This document shows, one piece after another, positions 32,399 to 41,300 of a stretch of 64,000 bases of DNA. The stretch spans positions 879,587 through 943,586 of the forward strand of contig CP096137.1 in assembly GCA_023213235.1 (NCBI GenBank). The letters are read 5' to 3'. The stretch comes from Elusimicrobiota bacterium (GTDB lineage: Bacteria > Elusimicrobiota > Elusimicrobia > UBA1565 > UBA9628). Below the pieces are notes generated by a model. It did not search any database. It had not been told where the DNA came from and saw nothing but the letters and a program-made list of their open reading frames with translations. The position numbers and the translations under genes were made by a program. Each line of letters starts with the position of its first letter. Position 1 is the first letter of the stretch.

Positions 32399-32647
32399 AT
32401 GACCAGAATCGCCCCCGTTTCATATGTGCGTGCACACCTCCCCGAAATGGTCGCTTCTCTTGGCAAGAAGAAGCGTGGCCGGATCATAATCACCAGAAAC
32501 GGCTTGGCCTCGGCCGTCCTGCTCTCCCCGGAAGAACTCGAAACACTTGAGATTCTTGCGGACAAGAAACTCATGCTGTCTCTGCTGCAGGCGGAAGGAG
32601 ATGAGAGGGCGCAGCGCCTCGTGGAACACGAAGACATCTTCAAATGA
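32399..32647 (+). CDS. Phd/YefM-type antitoxin
   Basis: An 82-residue antitoxin. ATG 32399 follows the -10 box by 6 bases. The N-terminal RIAPVSYVRAHLPEMVASLG and RGRIIITRNGLASAVLLSPE give the Phd/YefM DNA-binding fold. The C-terminal helix (TLEILADKKLMLSLLQAE then RLVEHEDIF) is the part that wraps and neutralises the toxin. Its stop overlaps the toxin ATG (ATGA, 32644-32647). It probably represses its own operon through the TGTACAG/CTGTACA repeat. Base composition is visibly lower in GC than neighbouring genes, suggesting horizontal arrival. Confidence 0.88.
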   Translation: MTRIAPVSYVRAHLPEMVASLGKKKRGRIIITRNGLASAVLLSPEELETLEILADKKLMLSLLQAEGDERAQRLVEHEDIFK

Positions 32648-32901
32648 CACTTCGCATCCTCTACACGGAGGAAGCAGCGCGCCGCATTGGGAAGCTCGAC
32701 AAGGCGGTCAAAGAACGTGTTGGTAAGGCGATCCTGCGCCTCGCAGAGCATCCCGAACTCGGAAAGCGGCTTACCGGCCTCTTGAGCGGCCGCTGGTCCT
32801 ATCGAGTCGGAGATTGGCGCATCCTCTACAAAGTGAGGAAGGCGGAAGTGCTGATTTTAATCTTAACCGTGGGGCACCGACGCGATGTTTACGACCTTTG
32901 A
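32644..32901 (+). CDS. RelE/ParE-family toxin
   Basis: An 85-residue toxin. LRILYTEEAARRIGKLDKAV, KRLTGLLSGRWSYRVGDWRI and VLILILTVGHRRDVYDL are typical of the RelE/YoeB-like mRNA interferase fold, including the Arg residues of the central sheet and the C-terminal HRxxVY motif. RelE-type toxins cut mRNA in the ribosome, whereas ParE-type toxins attack gyrase. The HRRDVY ending and the Phd/YefM partner favour the RelE side. It is translationally coupled to the antitoxin. Activity is not shown by sequence alone. Confidence 0.88.
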   Translation: MTLRILYTEEAARRIGKLDKAVKERVGKAILRLAEHPELGKRLTGLLSGRWSYRVGDWRILYKVRKAEVLILILTVGHRRDVYDL

Positions 32902-32996
32902 CGGGCTGACCAAGGGATTCTGCCGACCGCGGCCAGCAGGAACTCCAATAGCCGCGGCGGCAGATCCTCGGCGTTAAACAATACCTGAGACAAAAT

Positions 32997-33533
32997 ATGC
33001 CCCGTCCGCCGATGCCCGCGAAGGCGAAAGTTCTACTCGTGTTGGGCGGCTACGCATTCGCGTTCGGCGCCGCCTTGGTGCTCGCCTACGTGCGGGTGCG
33101 CATGACGAGCGGCCCCGACCGCGACGCCTCCGCCGGCATGTACGCCTTCGGCGACGCGATGTGGTTCCTGTTCCTGCTCGGCTGCGCCACGATCCCCGCG
33201 ACCGGCCTCGCGCTGTACTTCCTGCGCTCCGTCCGGACGTTCTGGAAGATCTTTTCCGGCGTCGCACTGGCCGTCGCCGCGACGGCCGCCGCCGCGACCT
33301 TGATCTTCTTCTTCGGCCGCTCGGAATCGACTTCCTTGCTGGGCAAGCTCTCGTCGCTGTCCGTGCTGCGGATTCTTGTGGAACCGATCTGCGCCGTGAT
33401 GTGGACCGTGGCCGCGATCTTCGCTCCCGAGCGGCCCTTCCGCCTCGCGCTGCTCGGAGCCGCGGCGATCGAAGCCGTCAGCGTGGTTCCCGCGATTCTT
33501 CTGTGGATTTCGCCGTTTTTCAGCGGCCGCTGA
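32997..33533 (+). CDS. Multi-pass membrane protein, unknown function
   Basis: Not recognised. The 178-residue product has four to five hydrophobic helices (VLLVLGGYAFAFGAALVLAY, AMWFLFLLGCATIPATGLAL, IFSGVALAVAATAAAATLIF, RILVEPICAVMWTVAAIF and ALLGAAAIEAVSVVPAILLW). A second in-frame ATG at 33012 may be the real start since the first residues are MPRPPMPAKAK; no ribosome site separates the two. It stands alone between the toxin gene and the promoter of the next gene. Confidence 0.65.
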   Translation: MPRPPMPAKAKVLLVLGGYAFAFGAALVLAYVRVRMTSGPDRDASAGMYAFGDAMWFLFLLGCATIPATGLALYFLRSVRTFWKIFSGVALAVAATAAAATLIFFFGRSESTSLLGKLSSLSVLRILVEPICAVMWTVAAIFAPERPFRLALLGAAAIEAVSVVPAILLWISPFFSGR

Positions 33534-33536
33534 GGC

Positions 33537-33565
33537 TTGAATAAAGGCCGGACCGGGGCTACACT
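33537..33565 (+). promoter_or_regulatory. Promoter of the small secreted protein gene
   Basis: TTGAAT (33537-33542), 17-base spacer and TACACT (33560-33565). The -10 ends 7 bases before ATG 33573 with no ribosome site, another leaderless candidate. Confidence 0.6.
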
Positions 33566-33572
33566 CGACAGG

Positions 33573-33952
33573 ATGAGCCGCGGACCCCTCGCCGCTTTGC
33601 TCCTGCTCGCCTGCGCCGGCGTTGCGCGGGCGCAGGCGCCGAGAACGGAGTGGCAGTGCGCTCGCGTCGGCGACGCCGGCCAGAAGATGCTCGTTGCCCT
33701 TTACGGGGTCGTCGAGGAGGGCAAGAACTGGCAATGCGCCCTGTTCGCGGAGAACGATCCTCAAGCCGGCATGACGTCGTTCCGCTCCTGCGTCAGGGGA
33801 AGTCGGCCAAGCCCCTGTTCTCGGCCTCTCCGGTCTGCGCCTATGAAGTGGATCTCAAGCTGGCGCGCGTCACGAAACGCTGCGACTGGTCCGAGCCGCC
33901 CGCTCCGCCCGCCCCGGTGTACGACTGCAAGCCCGTGGAGCAGAAGGAATGA
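33573..33952 (+). CDS. Small secreted Cys-containing protein, unknown (frame broken)
   Basis: Not recognised. ATG 33573 opens a signal peptide MSRGPLAALLLLACAGVARA. One base is missing from the GGGG at 33796-33799; restoring it joins TSFRSCVRG to KSAKPLFSASPVCAYEV and gives about 126 residues. Five or six Cys residues are spread through the mature part (EWQCARVG, WQCALF, RSCV, PVCAY, KRCDW, DCKPV), suggesting disulfides. The stop overlaps the ATG of the protease gene (33949-33952), whose signal peptide is nearly identical (MISRGSLAALLLLACAAGAQ), so the pair is cotranslated and perhaps cosecreted. Confidence 0.6.
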
Positions 33953-34723
33953 TCTCGCGCGGCTCCCTCGCCGCCCTGCTCTTATTGGCCTGCGCGGCGG
34001 GCGCCCAAGCCCCCGAGTTCGACGACTCGCACATCCGCGTCTATTACCAGCCCCAGAATTTGTGGAAGACCGAGCGCGGCGCCTTCGTCGGCCGGCGAGA
34101 GGGGCGCCGGATCGTGCTGACCTACGATTTCTTCGACGAGGGCGAGCAGTACGCGAGCTGCCCGTCGAAAAAGGCGCCGCGACCTGCAGCCAATACCGGG
34201 CCGCCGTCGGCGAAGCCCTCGAGATGTGGGGGAGGCCAGCGGTGTCCTGAGCCTGCGGCGCCGCGAGGCGAGCGGCGACCCCGTGAACATCTGGATCGCC
34301 TGGGTGGATTACGGCGGGCGAGGCCCCGTCGGCCAGGCACGCGATAATCAAAGGACGATCGACGGCCCCGAGCCCGGCGAGGCCGTGAAGAACTTCGGCG
34401 GCTTTCGCAATGTCGCCTACCCCGATCAGAAGAAATCGAGCGCGGCGCTTTTCTTCAACCAACGCTACTGCTGGCATCTCGGGAACAAAGACGAATGCGA
34501 GCCGCCGCCGACGACGCCGAGCGGCAAGGTGCCCGAGTATCAATTCGACGCGCGGATCGTCGCCCTGCACGAGGGAGGGCACGTTATGGGCTTCGGGCAC
34601 TTCACGAACGACTCGATCATGGGTCATTCCGGCGGGACGGGACGCTACGAGCTGACAGCCTACGACCGCGAAGCCGCGCGGCGCCTCTACGAGCGAGTGG
34701 CCGCGTCCGTGCCTCTCCAGTGA
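33949..34723 (+). CDS. Secreted matrixin-type zinc metalloprotease (two frame breaks)
   Basis: Signal peptide MISRGSLAALLLLACAAGAQ at ATG 33949. Two bases are missing: one in the A/G run 34168-34174, one in the GGGGG at 34228-34232. The joined product is about 258 residues. The catalytic motif HEGGHVMGFGH fits HExGHxxGxxH of metzincins, and NDSIMG downstream supplies the Met-turn. The preceding ALEMWGEASG and NIWIAWV match the matrixin pattern of a short helix and a D/N-I-x-I strand. No propeptide Cys switch is apparent. Overlap with the upstream small secreted gene suggests that gene product could be a partner or inhibitor, which is speculative. Confidence 0.78.
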
Positions 34724-34758
34724 TGTAAGGAATCCGTCTCCCGGCGGGTAAGAGGCTC

Positions 34759-35085
34759 ATGAGCACTCAAGAGGAGATGAGCCTTCTGACGGAGATGTTG
34801 CGCAAGGACGAGAACCCGTTCTGGAAGCGCCTGCGCAACTTGCTGAAACTGCGCGGCCAAGACCCCCAGAGGCTCGTCGTCATGTACTCGTTCGAGGACG
34901 ACGACCACAAGGAGTTCGGCGTGGTCGTCACCCCCGACAAGGAAGTCTTCACCTACGACTTCGAGTACCGCTACCGGCACATCGGCCAAGGCGTGATCAC
35001 GAGGTGGAGGAAGGCGACGGAGAAGTACGCCCGGGGCCCGTATCACGACGACTTCGAGGTCGCCCTCCAGCTTCTGACGGCCTGA
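34759..35085 (+). CDS. Conserved-looking hypothetical cytoplasmic protein
   Basis: Not recognised. The 108-residue product has no signal peptide or membrane helix. It has a charged helical N-terminus (MSLLTEMLRKDENPFWKRLR) followed by a beta-rich part (RLVVMYSFEDDDHKEFGVVV, EVFTYDFEYRY). A weak ribosome site, AGAGG, precedes ATG 34759. Its last 43 bases overlap the 3' end of the convergent signal peptidase gene. Confidence 0.55.
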   Translation: MSTQEEMSLLTEMLRKDENPFWKRLRNLLKLRGQDPQRLVVMYSFEDDDHKEFGVVVTPDKEVFTYDFEYRYRHIGQGVITRWRKATEKYARGPYHDDFEVALQLLTA

Positions 35086-35597
35086 CCGAGTTCGGTCCAG
35101 ATCACGGAGGTGTCCGGGATCTCGTAAGGGCGCACGATCGCCGTGATGGAGGAGACGGAGACGAAACGCTCTTTCCAATCGGCCGAGTCCTCGGACTTGT
35201 CGCGGTTGTCGCCGAGCACGAAGACCTTTCCCGCGGGGACGAACAGCGGTCCCAGGTCGTCGCCGTCGAGGCGCTTCGAGCCGTGGACGGCGTACGGCTC
35301 CGCGAGCGGCTTTCCGTCGACGAAGACCGTCTTGCGGCGCAGCTCCAGCGTCTCGCCCGGGACGCCGATGACGCGCTTGCCCACGCCGATCGGCGGCCCC
35401 GCCGGATAGGTGAACAGGACGATGTCCCCGCGCTTGGGCGGGCGCAGGCGGGGCGTGAGCTTGTCGGCGAGGAAGCGGGCTCCGACCGGCAGAGCCGGCT
35501 CCATGGAGGCGCTGACCACGACGATGGGTTCGACGATATAGCGGCGCAGGGGGACCGTGAGGCCCACTCCGGCGAGAACGAGTATGAGTAGTCTCAT
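35043..35597 (-). CDS. lepB: Signal peptidase I
   Basis: Membrane serine protease that removes Sec signal peptides; 184 residues, a short form. One N-terminal helix (LLILVLAGVGLTVPLRRYIV) leads to the catalytic Ser box SASMEPAL. The Lys general base is in GKRVIGVPGE and the last family box is GDNRDKSEDS. On the minus strand TAATCT (35604-35609) ends 6 bases before the ATG at 35597. It lies next to cassette B, which encodes four exported proteins, and is divergently transcribed from it. Confidence 0.94.
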   Translation of the reverse strand: MRLLILVLAGVGLTVPLRRYIVEPIVVVSASMEPALPVGARFLADKLTPRLRPPKRGDIVLFTYPAGPPIGVGKRVIGVPGETLELRRKTVFVDGKPLAEPYAVHGSKRLDGDDLGPLFVPAGKVFVLGDNRDKSEDSADWKERFVSVSSITAIVRPYEIPDTSVIWTELGQAVRSWRATSKSS

Positions 35598-35603
35598 CGG
35601 TCC

Positions 35604-35609
35604 AGATTA
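35604..35609 (-). promoter_or_regulatory. -10 box for lepB
   Basis: Read on the minus strand this is TAATCT, 6 bases before the ATG; no ribosome site is visible. It fits the leaderless pattern. Confidence 0.4.
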
Positions 35610-35690
35610 GCGCCGAAAACAGCGAAAAGCGATGTTTTCCACGGCCGAATCCTGTAACTAAAGCGTTATCGACGATTCCGGGGCTCCTGT

Positions 35691-35696
35691 TACGCT
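35691..35696 (+). promoter_or_regulatory. -10 box for cassette B
   Basis: TACGCT ends 7 bases before ATG 35704. The -35 is unclear (TTATCG at 35666-35671 would need a 19-base spacer). The whole four-gene cassette downstream could be one transcript from here. Confidence 0.35.
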
Positions 35697-35703
35697 AATA
35701 GGA

Positions 35704-37115
35704 ATGCCCCCGGTCAGGGTCATCTTCCTCGCGGCGCTCATGTGCGCCGCCGGGCCCCTTCGCGCCGCCGTATTGCGCGAAGCGGCGGGGCTTGTCCAGG
35801 TGCGCCCGGCGGGCGGCGACAACTGGCGGCCCGCCGGTAAGACGCCGAGGCCGTTGAGCGAGGGCGACGGCATCCGCACCGGCTTCAACGCCAAGGCCGT
35901 CGTCGAGCTGACGGGCGGCTCTCTCCTCGAGGCCTCCGGCAACGCCCACTTCTCGATCGAGGTGGACGCCCCCGGCAACACGAGCGCTCACGCGATGTTC
36001 GGGACGGTACGCATGGCGTCGCAGGCGACGGGCGGGCGCGCGGTGTCGATCCGCACGCCGACGTGCGTCGTGCGCGCGCGAGGCGCGCGCTCCGGCTTCC
36101 GCGTCACGGTCGGCGGCGGCGGCGGCACCGTGGTGGAGGCGGTCGAAGGGGCCGTCGGCGTCGAGGACAACCGCGGGCGCTCGATGCTGCTCGCGGCGGG
36201 GCAGCGCGTCGAGGTGGACCTGGCCGGACTGCACGAGGCGACGGCGGCGCCGACGCCGGTGCAGGCGAGGAAGATCGATTTCATGGGGATGATGCGCCGC
36301 GAGCTCGGCTTCGAGCTCGGGCGCGACGCGGACTTCGCGCAGGCGGCGCGCGAGGTCCGGCGCGCGGAGCGCGAGCAGGGGCGCGTGCTCCTGGACGCCG
36401 ACGGCCGGCGGGTGAGAGTGGAGGAGTACGTCGTGCGCCCCGGCCCCGACCGAGTGACCCTCGTGACGCTGAACGGACGGGCCGACGGGATGTCCTACGC
36501 GGCGTTCGCGGGGACGTTTGATCGCGCCCTCCCCAGGAATCTCGAACCCGTGATGGCGAACCTGGCCGGGGGAGCGCGGCGACGCCGTGGACGCTCGACT
36601 CGTACGTGAAGACGCTCTCGAACGGGGCGCACACGCTCACGGAGGCGGGCGCCGGCGGCCACCAGGTGGACGTCAACGCCAACGCCGACCCGCTCGACGA
36701 CGAGGGCGGCGGGACGGCGTTCCGCACGCTCTTCGACCGCTGGGGGCTGTACGCCGACGGGACGCTCAAGCGCGGATTCACGGGCGCGGCGCTGCAGCAG
36801 TACTCGGACCGGACGGCGAGCACCAACAACGACCCGCTGACGGGCGCCGCGCTCGGGGCGGCGTTGCCCGTCGTCGTGATCAACACGGGCTTCCCGGACG
36901 CGGCGAGCGCGCGGCGCTCGACGCTCGAGTCGTACGGGGACGGGACGACGATCACGCGCGAGGAGCTGTCCCTGGAGTTCGGCGGCGGAGTGGGGCCGCG
37001 CGCGGGCTTCGGCGCGCCCGACCGGAGCTTGGAGCGCCGCGTGACGGTCGGCGGCTCGACGATCCGGGTCACGGGCTCGCCGGCGGCGGCCGCGGCGACG
37101 GAGCTCGTCCGATGA
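35704..37115 (+). CDS. FecR-domain secreted protein (cassette B, frame broken)
   Basis: Paralogue of the FecR-like protein at 11250, about 470 residues. Signal peptide MPPVRVIFLAALMCAAGPLR is followed by the FecR-like domain: GDGIRTGFNAKAVVELTGGS, RTPTCVVRARGARSGFRVTV and GRSMLLAAGQRVEVD. The frame breaks in the GGGGG at 36568-36572; one extra G joins ANLAGG to SAATPWTLDSYVKTL. The C-terminal domain repeats the cassette A pattern: DADGRRVRVEEYVVRP, then GTFDRALPRNL, then GHQVDVNANAD. The sequence is more diverged in the FecR part than in the C-terminal domain. Its stop overlaps the barrel ATG (37112-37115). No sigma factor gene is adjacent. Confidence 0.78.
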
Positions 37116-38323
37116 GGCTGCTGCTGCTGGTGCTGTTGTGCGCCGCGCCGGCGGGAGCGCTCGACTGGACGCCGATCGCGGGCGTGCGCGCGCTCGGCGG
37201 CCTGCACAACTTCCGCGGGCAGCGCGGGGTGCTGTCGGGGAACGCCGACGCCGTGTTCGCGCCGGCCATTCGCTACGACGAGACGTGGGCGTTCCTGCCG
37301 TCGGCGCGCTCGGCGTTCGAGGGGACCAAGCGCGTGGCCGACGTGCTCGGCACGGCGACGCCGGCCGAGCAGAGGATGGAGCACCGCGTCGCGTTCCGCG
37401 CCGTGCGCGCCGATCCCGCGTCGCCGTGGCGCTGGAAGCCCGGCCTGTCGTACAAGCTGTCGTACTTGAAGGAGACGAAGGACGAGACCTGGGGCCGCGG
37501 CCTGTTCGACGAGCGGCTGTGGACCGTGGGCGTGGAGGCGGAGCGGCTGCTGCGCGACCCGCACGGCCTTCGCCTGTCGCTCGACTGGTTCGACGCCGCG
37601 TACCCGAACTACACGAGCCTCGAGTCCCAGACGGCCGGGCGCTTCGGGGGCGGCCTGGCGCGCGAGCTCGCGGGCGACCGCGTGCTCGACCGCAACGGCG
37701 CGCGCGTCGCGGCGTCGGTCGACGCGCCGCTCGGCGAGCGCGTGCGGGCCGAGGCCGGCTGGTCGACGGTGTGGTCGCGCTACGGCCGGCAGCCGATCGT
37801 CAACGAGGGCGGAACCTTGGACGGGCGCAACCGCGAGGATTTCCTGACGTCGTTCAACGCGACGGCGCGCATGCCGCGCGAGTGGAACGCCGACCTGCGC
37901 CTGCTCGCGTCGCTCACGGCCGGCGCGGCGTTCCAGTCCTCGAGCCAGAACGGCTACGACGCCTCGCGCGGCAAGTTCCTGGGCAAGTTCTACGACTTCC
38001 GCGAGGTGTCGCTGACGCCGTCGGCGCGCCTGCTCGTCGGCCCCGAGCGCCGGCGCGTGATCGCGGACCTGTCGGTCGGCTGGCGGCGGCGGACGTATCA
38101 GAACCGTCCGGCGCAGGACGCGGCGGGCGCGTACAGCGGAGGCGCGCTCAGCACGACCGAGCTCACGCTGTCGGGGACGCTGACCTACCCCGTCGCGCCG
38201 CGCTTCAGCCTCGTGTTCACGCTCGAGCGCGCGAGCGCGCGCTCGAACCAGCGCTTCGAGCGCTATTACCGCTACGCGTATGAGGCGACCAGCGCGCTGG
38301 CCGGCTTCCGGTGGGACTGGTGA
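37112..38323 (+). CDS. Outer-membrane beta-barrel protein (cassette B)
   Basis: A 403-residue paralogue of the barrel at 12772. ATG 37112 overlaps the upstream stop. Signal peptide MRLLLLVLLCAAPAGA, then LDWTPIAGVRALGGLHNFRG, matching LEWTPVLAGSLAGGQYFFEG of copy A. Further shared blocks are LSGNAD/LSGNAS, EGTKRVADVLG/RGTKGIDDGVG and KETKDETWGRGLFD/KETRDESWGKGLFD. The final strand ends in FRWDW, an aromatic barrel signal. Its stop overlaps the GTG of the giant gene. The tight four-gene overlap implies fixed stoichiometry or a shared complex. Confidence 0.78.
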   Translation: MRLLLLVLLCAAPAGALDWTPIAGVRALGGLHNFRGQRGVLSGNADAVFAPAIRYDETWAFLPSARSAFEGTKRVADVLGTATPAEQRMEHRVAFRAVRADPASPWRWKPGLSYKLSYLKETKDETWGRGLFDERLWTVGVEAERLLRDPHGLRLSLDWFDAAYPNYTSLESQTAGRFGGGLARELAGDRVLDRNGARVAASVDAPLGERVRAEAGWSTVWSRYGRQPIVNEGGTLDGRNREDFLTSFNATARMPREWNADLRLLASLTAGAAFQSSSQNGYDASRGKFLGKFYDFREVSLTPSARLLVGPERRRVIADLSVGWRRRTYQNRPAQDAAGAYSGGALSTTELTLSGTLTYPVAPRFSLVFTLERASARSNQRFERYYRYAYEATSALAGFRWDW

Positions 38324-41300
38324 GGAGGCTGCTTCTCGCCGGACTGCTCGCCCTGACCGCGGCCTCGGCGCGCGCCGCCTCCGTATGGACCGGCGGCGCG
38401 ACGGGCGACTGGAACGTCGCGGCGAACTGGACGCCCGCGGGCGTGCCGGGGCCCGCCGACGACGTCTCGATCCCGTCCGGCACGGTCGTCGCCTACTCGA
38501 CGGACGCGGCGCTGGGCGTGCTGTCGCTGACGCTCGGCGCTCCGGGCGTGACGCCGGCCGCGGTGCTCCAGGTCTCGACCGGCGTGCTCGTGACGGGCGA
38601 CCTGCTGCTCACCGACGCCGCGGCCCTGCAGGTCTCGACCGGGGCGAACGTGGCGGCGCAGAACATCACTTTGCTGCCGGGCACGAGCGTGACGTACGAC
38701 GCCGCGCCCCAGGCGTTCGGGAGCGCCCCGTTCCTGAGGCTGTACGCGGCGGGGACGTTCAACTTGAGCGGCGGCGCCACGGTGACGGCGCGCGGGCACG
38801 GATACGCGGGCGGCGCGGGCGCGGCCGCCGGAGCGGGGCCGGGCGCGGGCGGCGCCGGCTCGGGCGCGATGGGCGGCGGCGGCGGCGGCCACGGCGGAGC
38901 CGGCGGAACGGGCGGCGCGGGGGCCAACGCCGGAGCGGCCAACGACGCGGTCCTGCCTCTCGAGGCCGGGTCCGGCGGCGGCGGCACGCCCTCGGCGGAC
39001 GGCGCGCCCGGCGGCGGCGCGATCGCGATCTACGCGTCCACGGCGGTCATCGACGGTCTCTTGATAGCCGACGGCGAGGGCGCGCTGTCGGTCGGCTTCC
39101 AGGGCGCGGGCGGCGGCGCGGGCGGCGCGGTGCGCGTCGACGCCGGCGTCATCCGCGGCACGGGCACGGTGTCGGCGCAGGGCGGCGCGGGCGGCACGGC
39201 CGCGACGTTCGGCGGCGGCGGCGGCGGCGGCGGGCGCGTGTGGCTGCGCGAGCAGACCTTCACGGCGCTCGGCTCCTCGCTGACGGTGCGGACGGCGGGG
39301 GAAATTTCGGCGCGGGCGGCACGTTCGGCGCGGCGGGCCTCGCGGGCTCGATCTTCCTGGATCCGCAGCACTGGACGGGCGGCGGGTCGGACTCCCTGGC
39401 CAGCAACGGCCAGAACTGGAGCGGCGGCGCCGCGCCGCTCGGCGGCGGCCGCCTCGTCTTCGGCGCGTCGGAGACGGCGAAGGCGGCGATCTGGAACCTG
39501 GGCGTGATCCCGAGCTCGGCGTCGCTCCTGCCGTCGTTCTCGACGTCGGTCGTGCTCGTCTCGTCCTGGACGATCGCCGGCGAGTTCGCGATGGCCGGCG
39601 GCACGGTGGCCTCCGCGGCGGGCGGCCTCGTGCTGCGCCTCGACGGGAGCGTGGCCCAGACGGGCGGGCGCGTCAACATGGCGGGCTCGACGATCGCCGT
39701 CGCGGGCGCGGGCGGCGACCTGTCCGTCCACCTCGCCAACGCCGCGGCCCTGCGCCTCGTCGTGGGCGGCGCCGGGGCGTCGACGGCGTCGGTCTCCGGC
39801 TCGATCTCGGTGTCCTCGCGCGCGCACGTCGGCGACGGCGCCGTGCTGTACCTGACGACGGGCACCCTGGCCTTCGCGGGCGACGGGCCCTACACCGGCG
39901 GCGGGCACGTCGTCGCCTCCACGGGGCATTGGACGGTGGCCAACGGCCCGTCCGCCCAGACCTGGACCAGGTTCAACGGTAATTTCGGATCCCTGCGCGT
40001 GTCGAACACGGGCGCTGGGGTCTTGTCGCTGTCCACGGCGGCGGGGTCGTCGTTCTCCCTGACCGGGGGTCTGACGGTCGACCTCGCCGCCGTGCTCCGC
40101 GCGACGGGCGCCGCGCTCGGCGTGGCGGGGAACTGGAGCGTCCCCGGCTCGTTCCTGGCGCCCGGCTCGACGGTCACGTTCACGGGAGGCGGCGCGTCGA
40201 CGATCGCGGTGACCGCCGGCGCCTCGTTCGACTACCTGCTGATCGACTCGACCTCTCCCGTGACCGTGACGCTCTCGACGACCGTGACCGTCGCCTCGAC
40301 GATCACGGTCGCCGCCGGCACGCTCAACCTCGCGGGCTCGACGATCTCCGTGCGCGGGACCTGGCTGCAGACGGGCGGCACGGTGCTCGGCGCGACGAGC
40401 CGGACGATCATGGACGGTGTCGCGGGGCAGACCGTCGTCCAGCTCCCCGGCTCGACGTTCGGCGCGTTCGTGTCCTCGAGCACCGGCGGCCTGACGGTCG
40501 CCGGTCCGCTGACGGCGACGGCGCAGTTCGAGTGGCGGCGCGGGGCCCTGAACATCTCGAGCCGCGCGATCTCCGTCGGCGGCGACATGTCGACCGTGGG
40601 CGGCGCCGGGCTGACGTTCGGCGGCTCGACGGTGACCCTGTCCGGCGTGTCGACGCAGACGATCAACTTCCCGTTCCTCGACCACGTGATCGTCGACAAC
40701 CCGAACCCCGTCCGCCTCGGGCAGGACTCGACGTGGGGGACCTTCACGATCAACCCCGGGCGCTTCTTCGACGGCGTGAGCCGGTCGCTGACGATCACCG
40801 GCGATCGCTGGACCTCGGCCGGGGCGACGTACACGTCGGTGCCGCAGCAGCACGCGGTGACGTGGAACCCGCCGGCGACGATCACGGTCGGGGCGGGCTC
40901 GATCGTCAACGCGCGCCTGGCGCTCGGGATCGGCAAGACGGCGCAGCTGCAGGGCGGCCTGTTCGTCGACGGCCCGGGCAACGCGCTCGAGCCGCGCCAG
41001 GGCTCGACGATCGTCAACGCGCCCGGCGGCTCGACGATCACGTTCCGCGTGAGCTCGGACCTGAGCCCCGTCGCGGGCCCGAACTGGTTCTACGCGGGCG
41101 ACGTGCAGAACTCCTGGCTCGTGTTCCAGGGCACGGGCGGCGCGCGCGGCGCGTTCGTCTCCACGATCACGCTCGGCAGCGTGCAGGTCGCGCTGAGCAC
41201 GAACTCCTCGATCTTCCAGCCGCCGGACCTGAACCTGCTCGGCTCCCTCGTGATCTCGACGGGCGTCGTGCGCCCCCTGGGCTCGCGCACGATCACGCTC

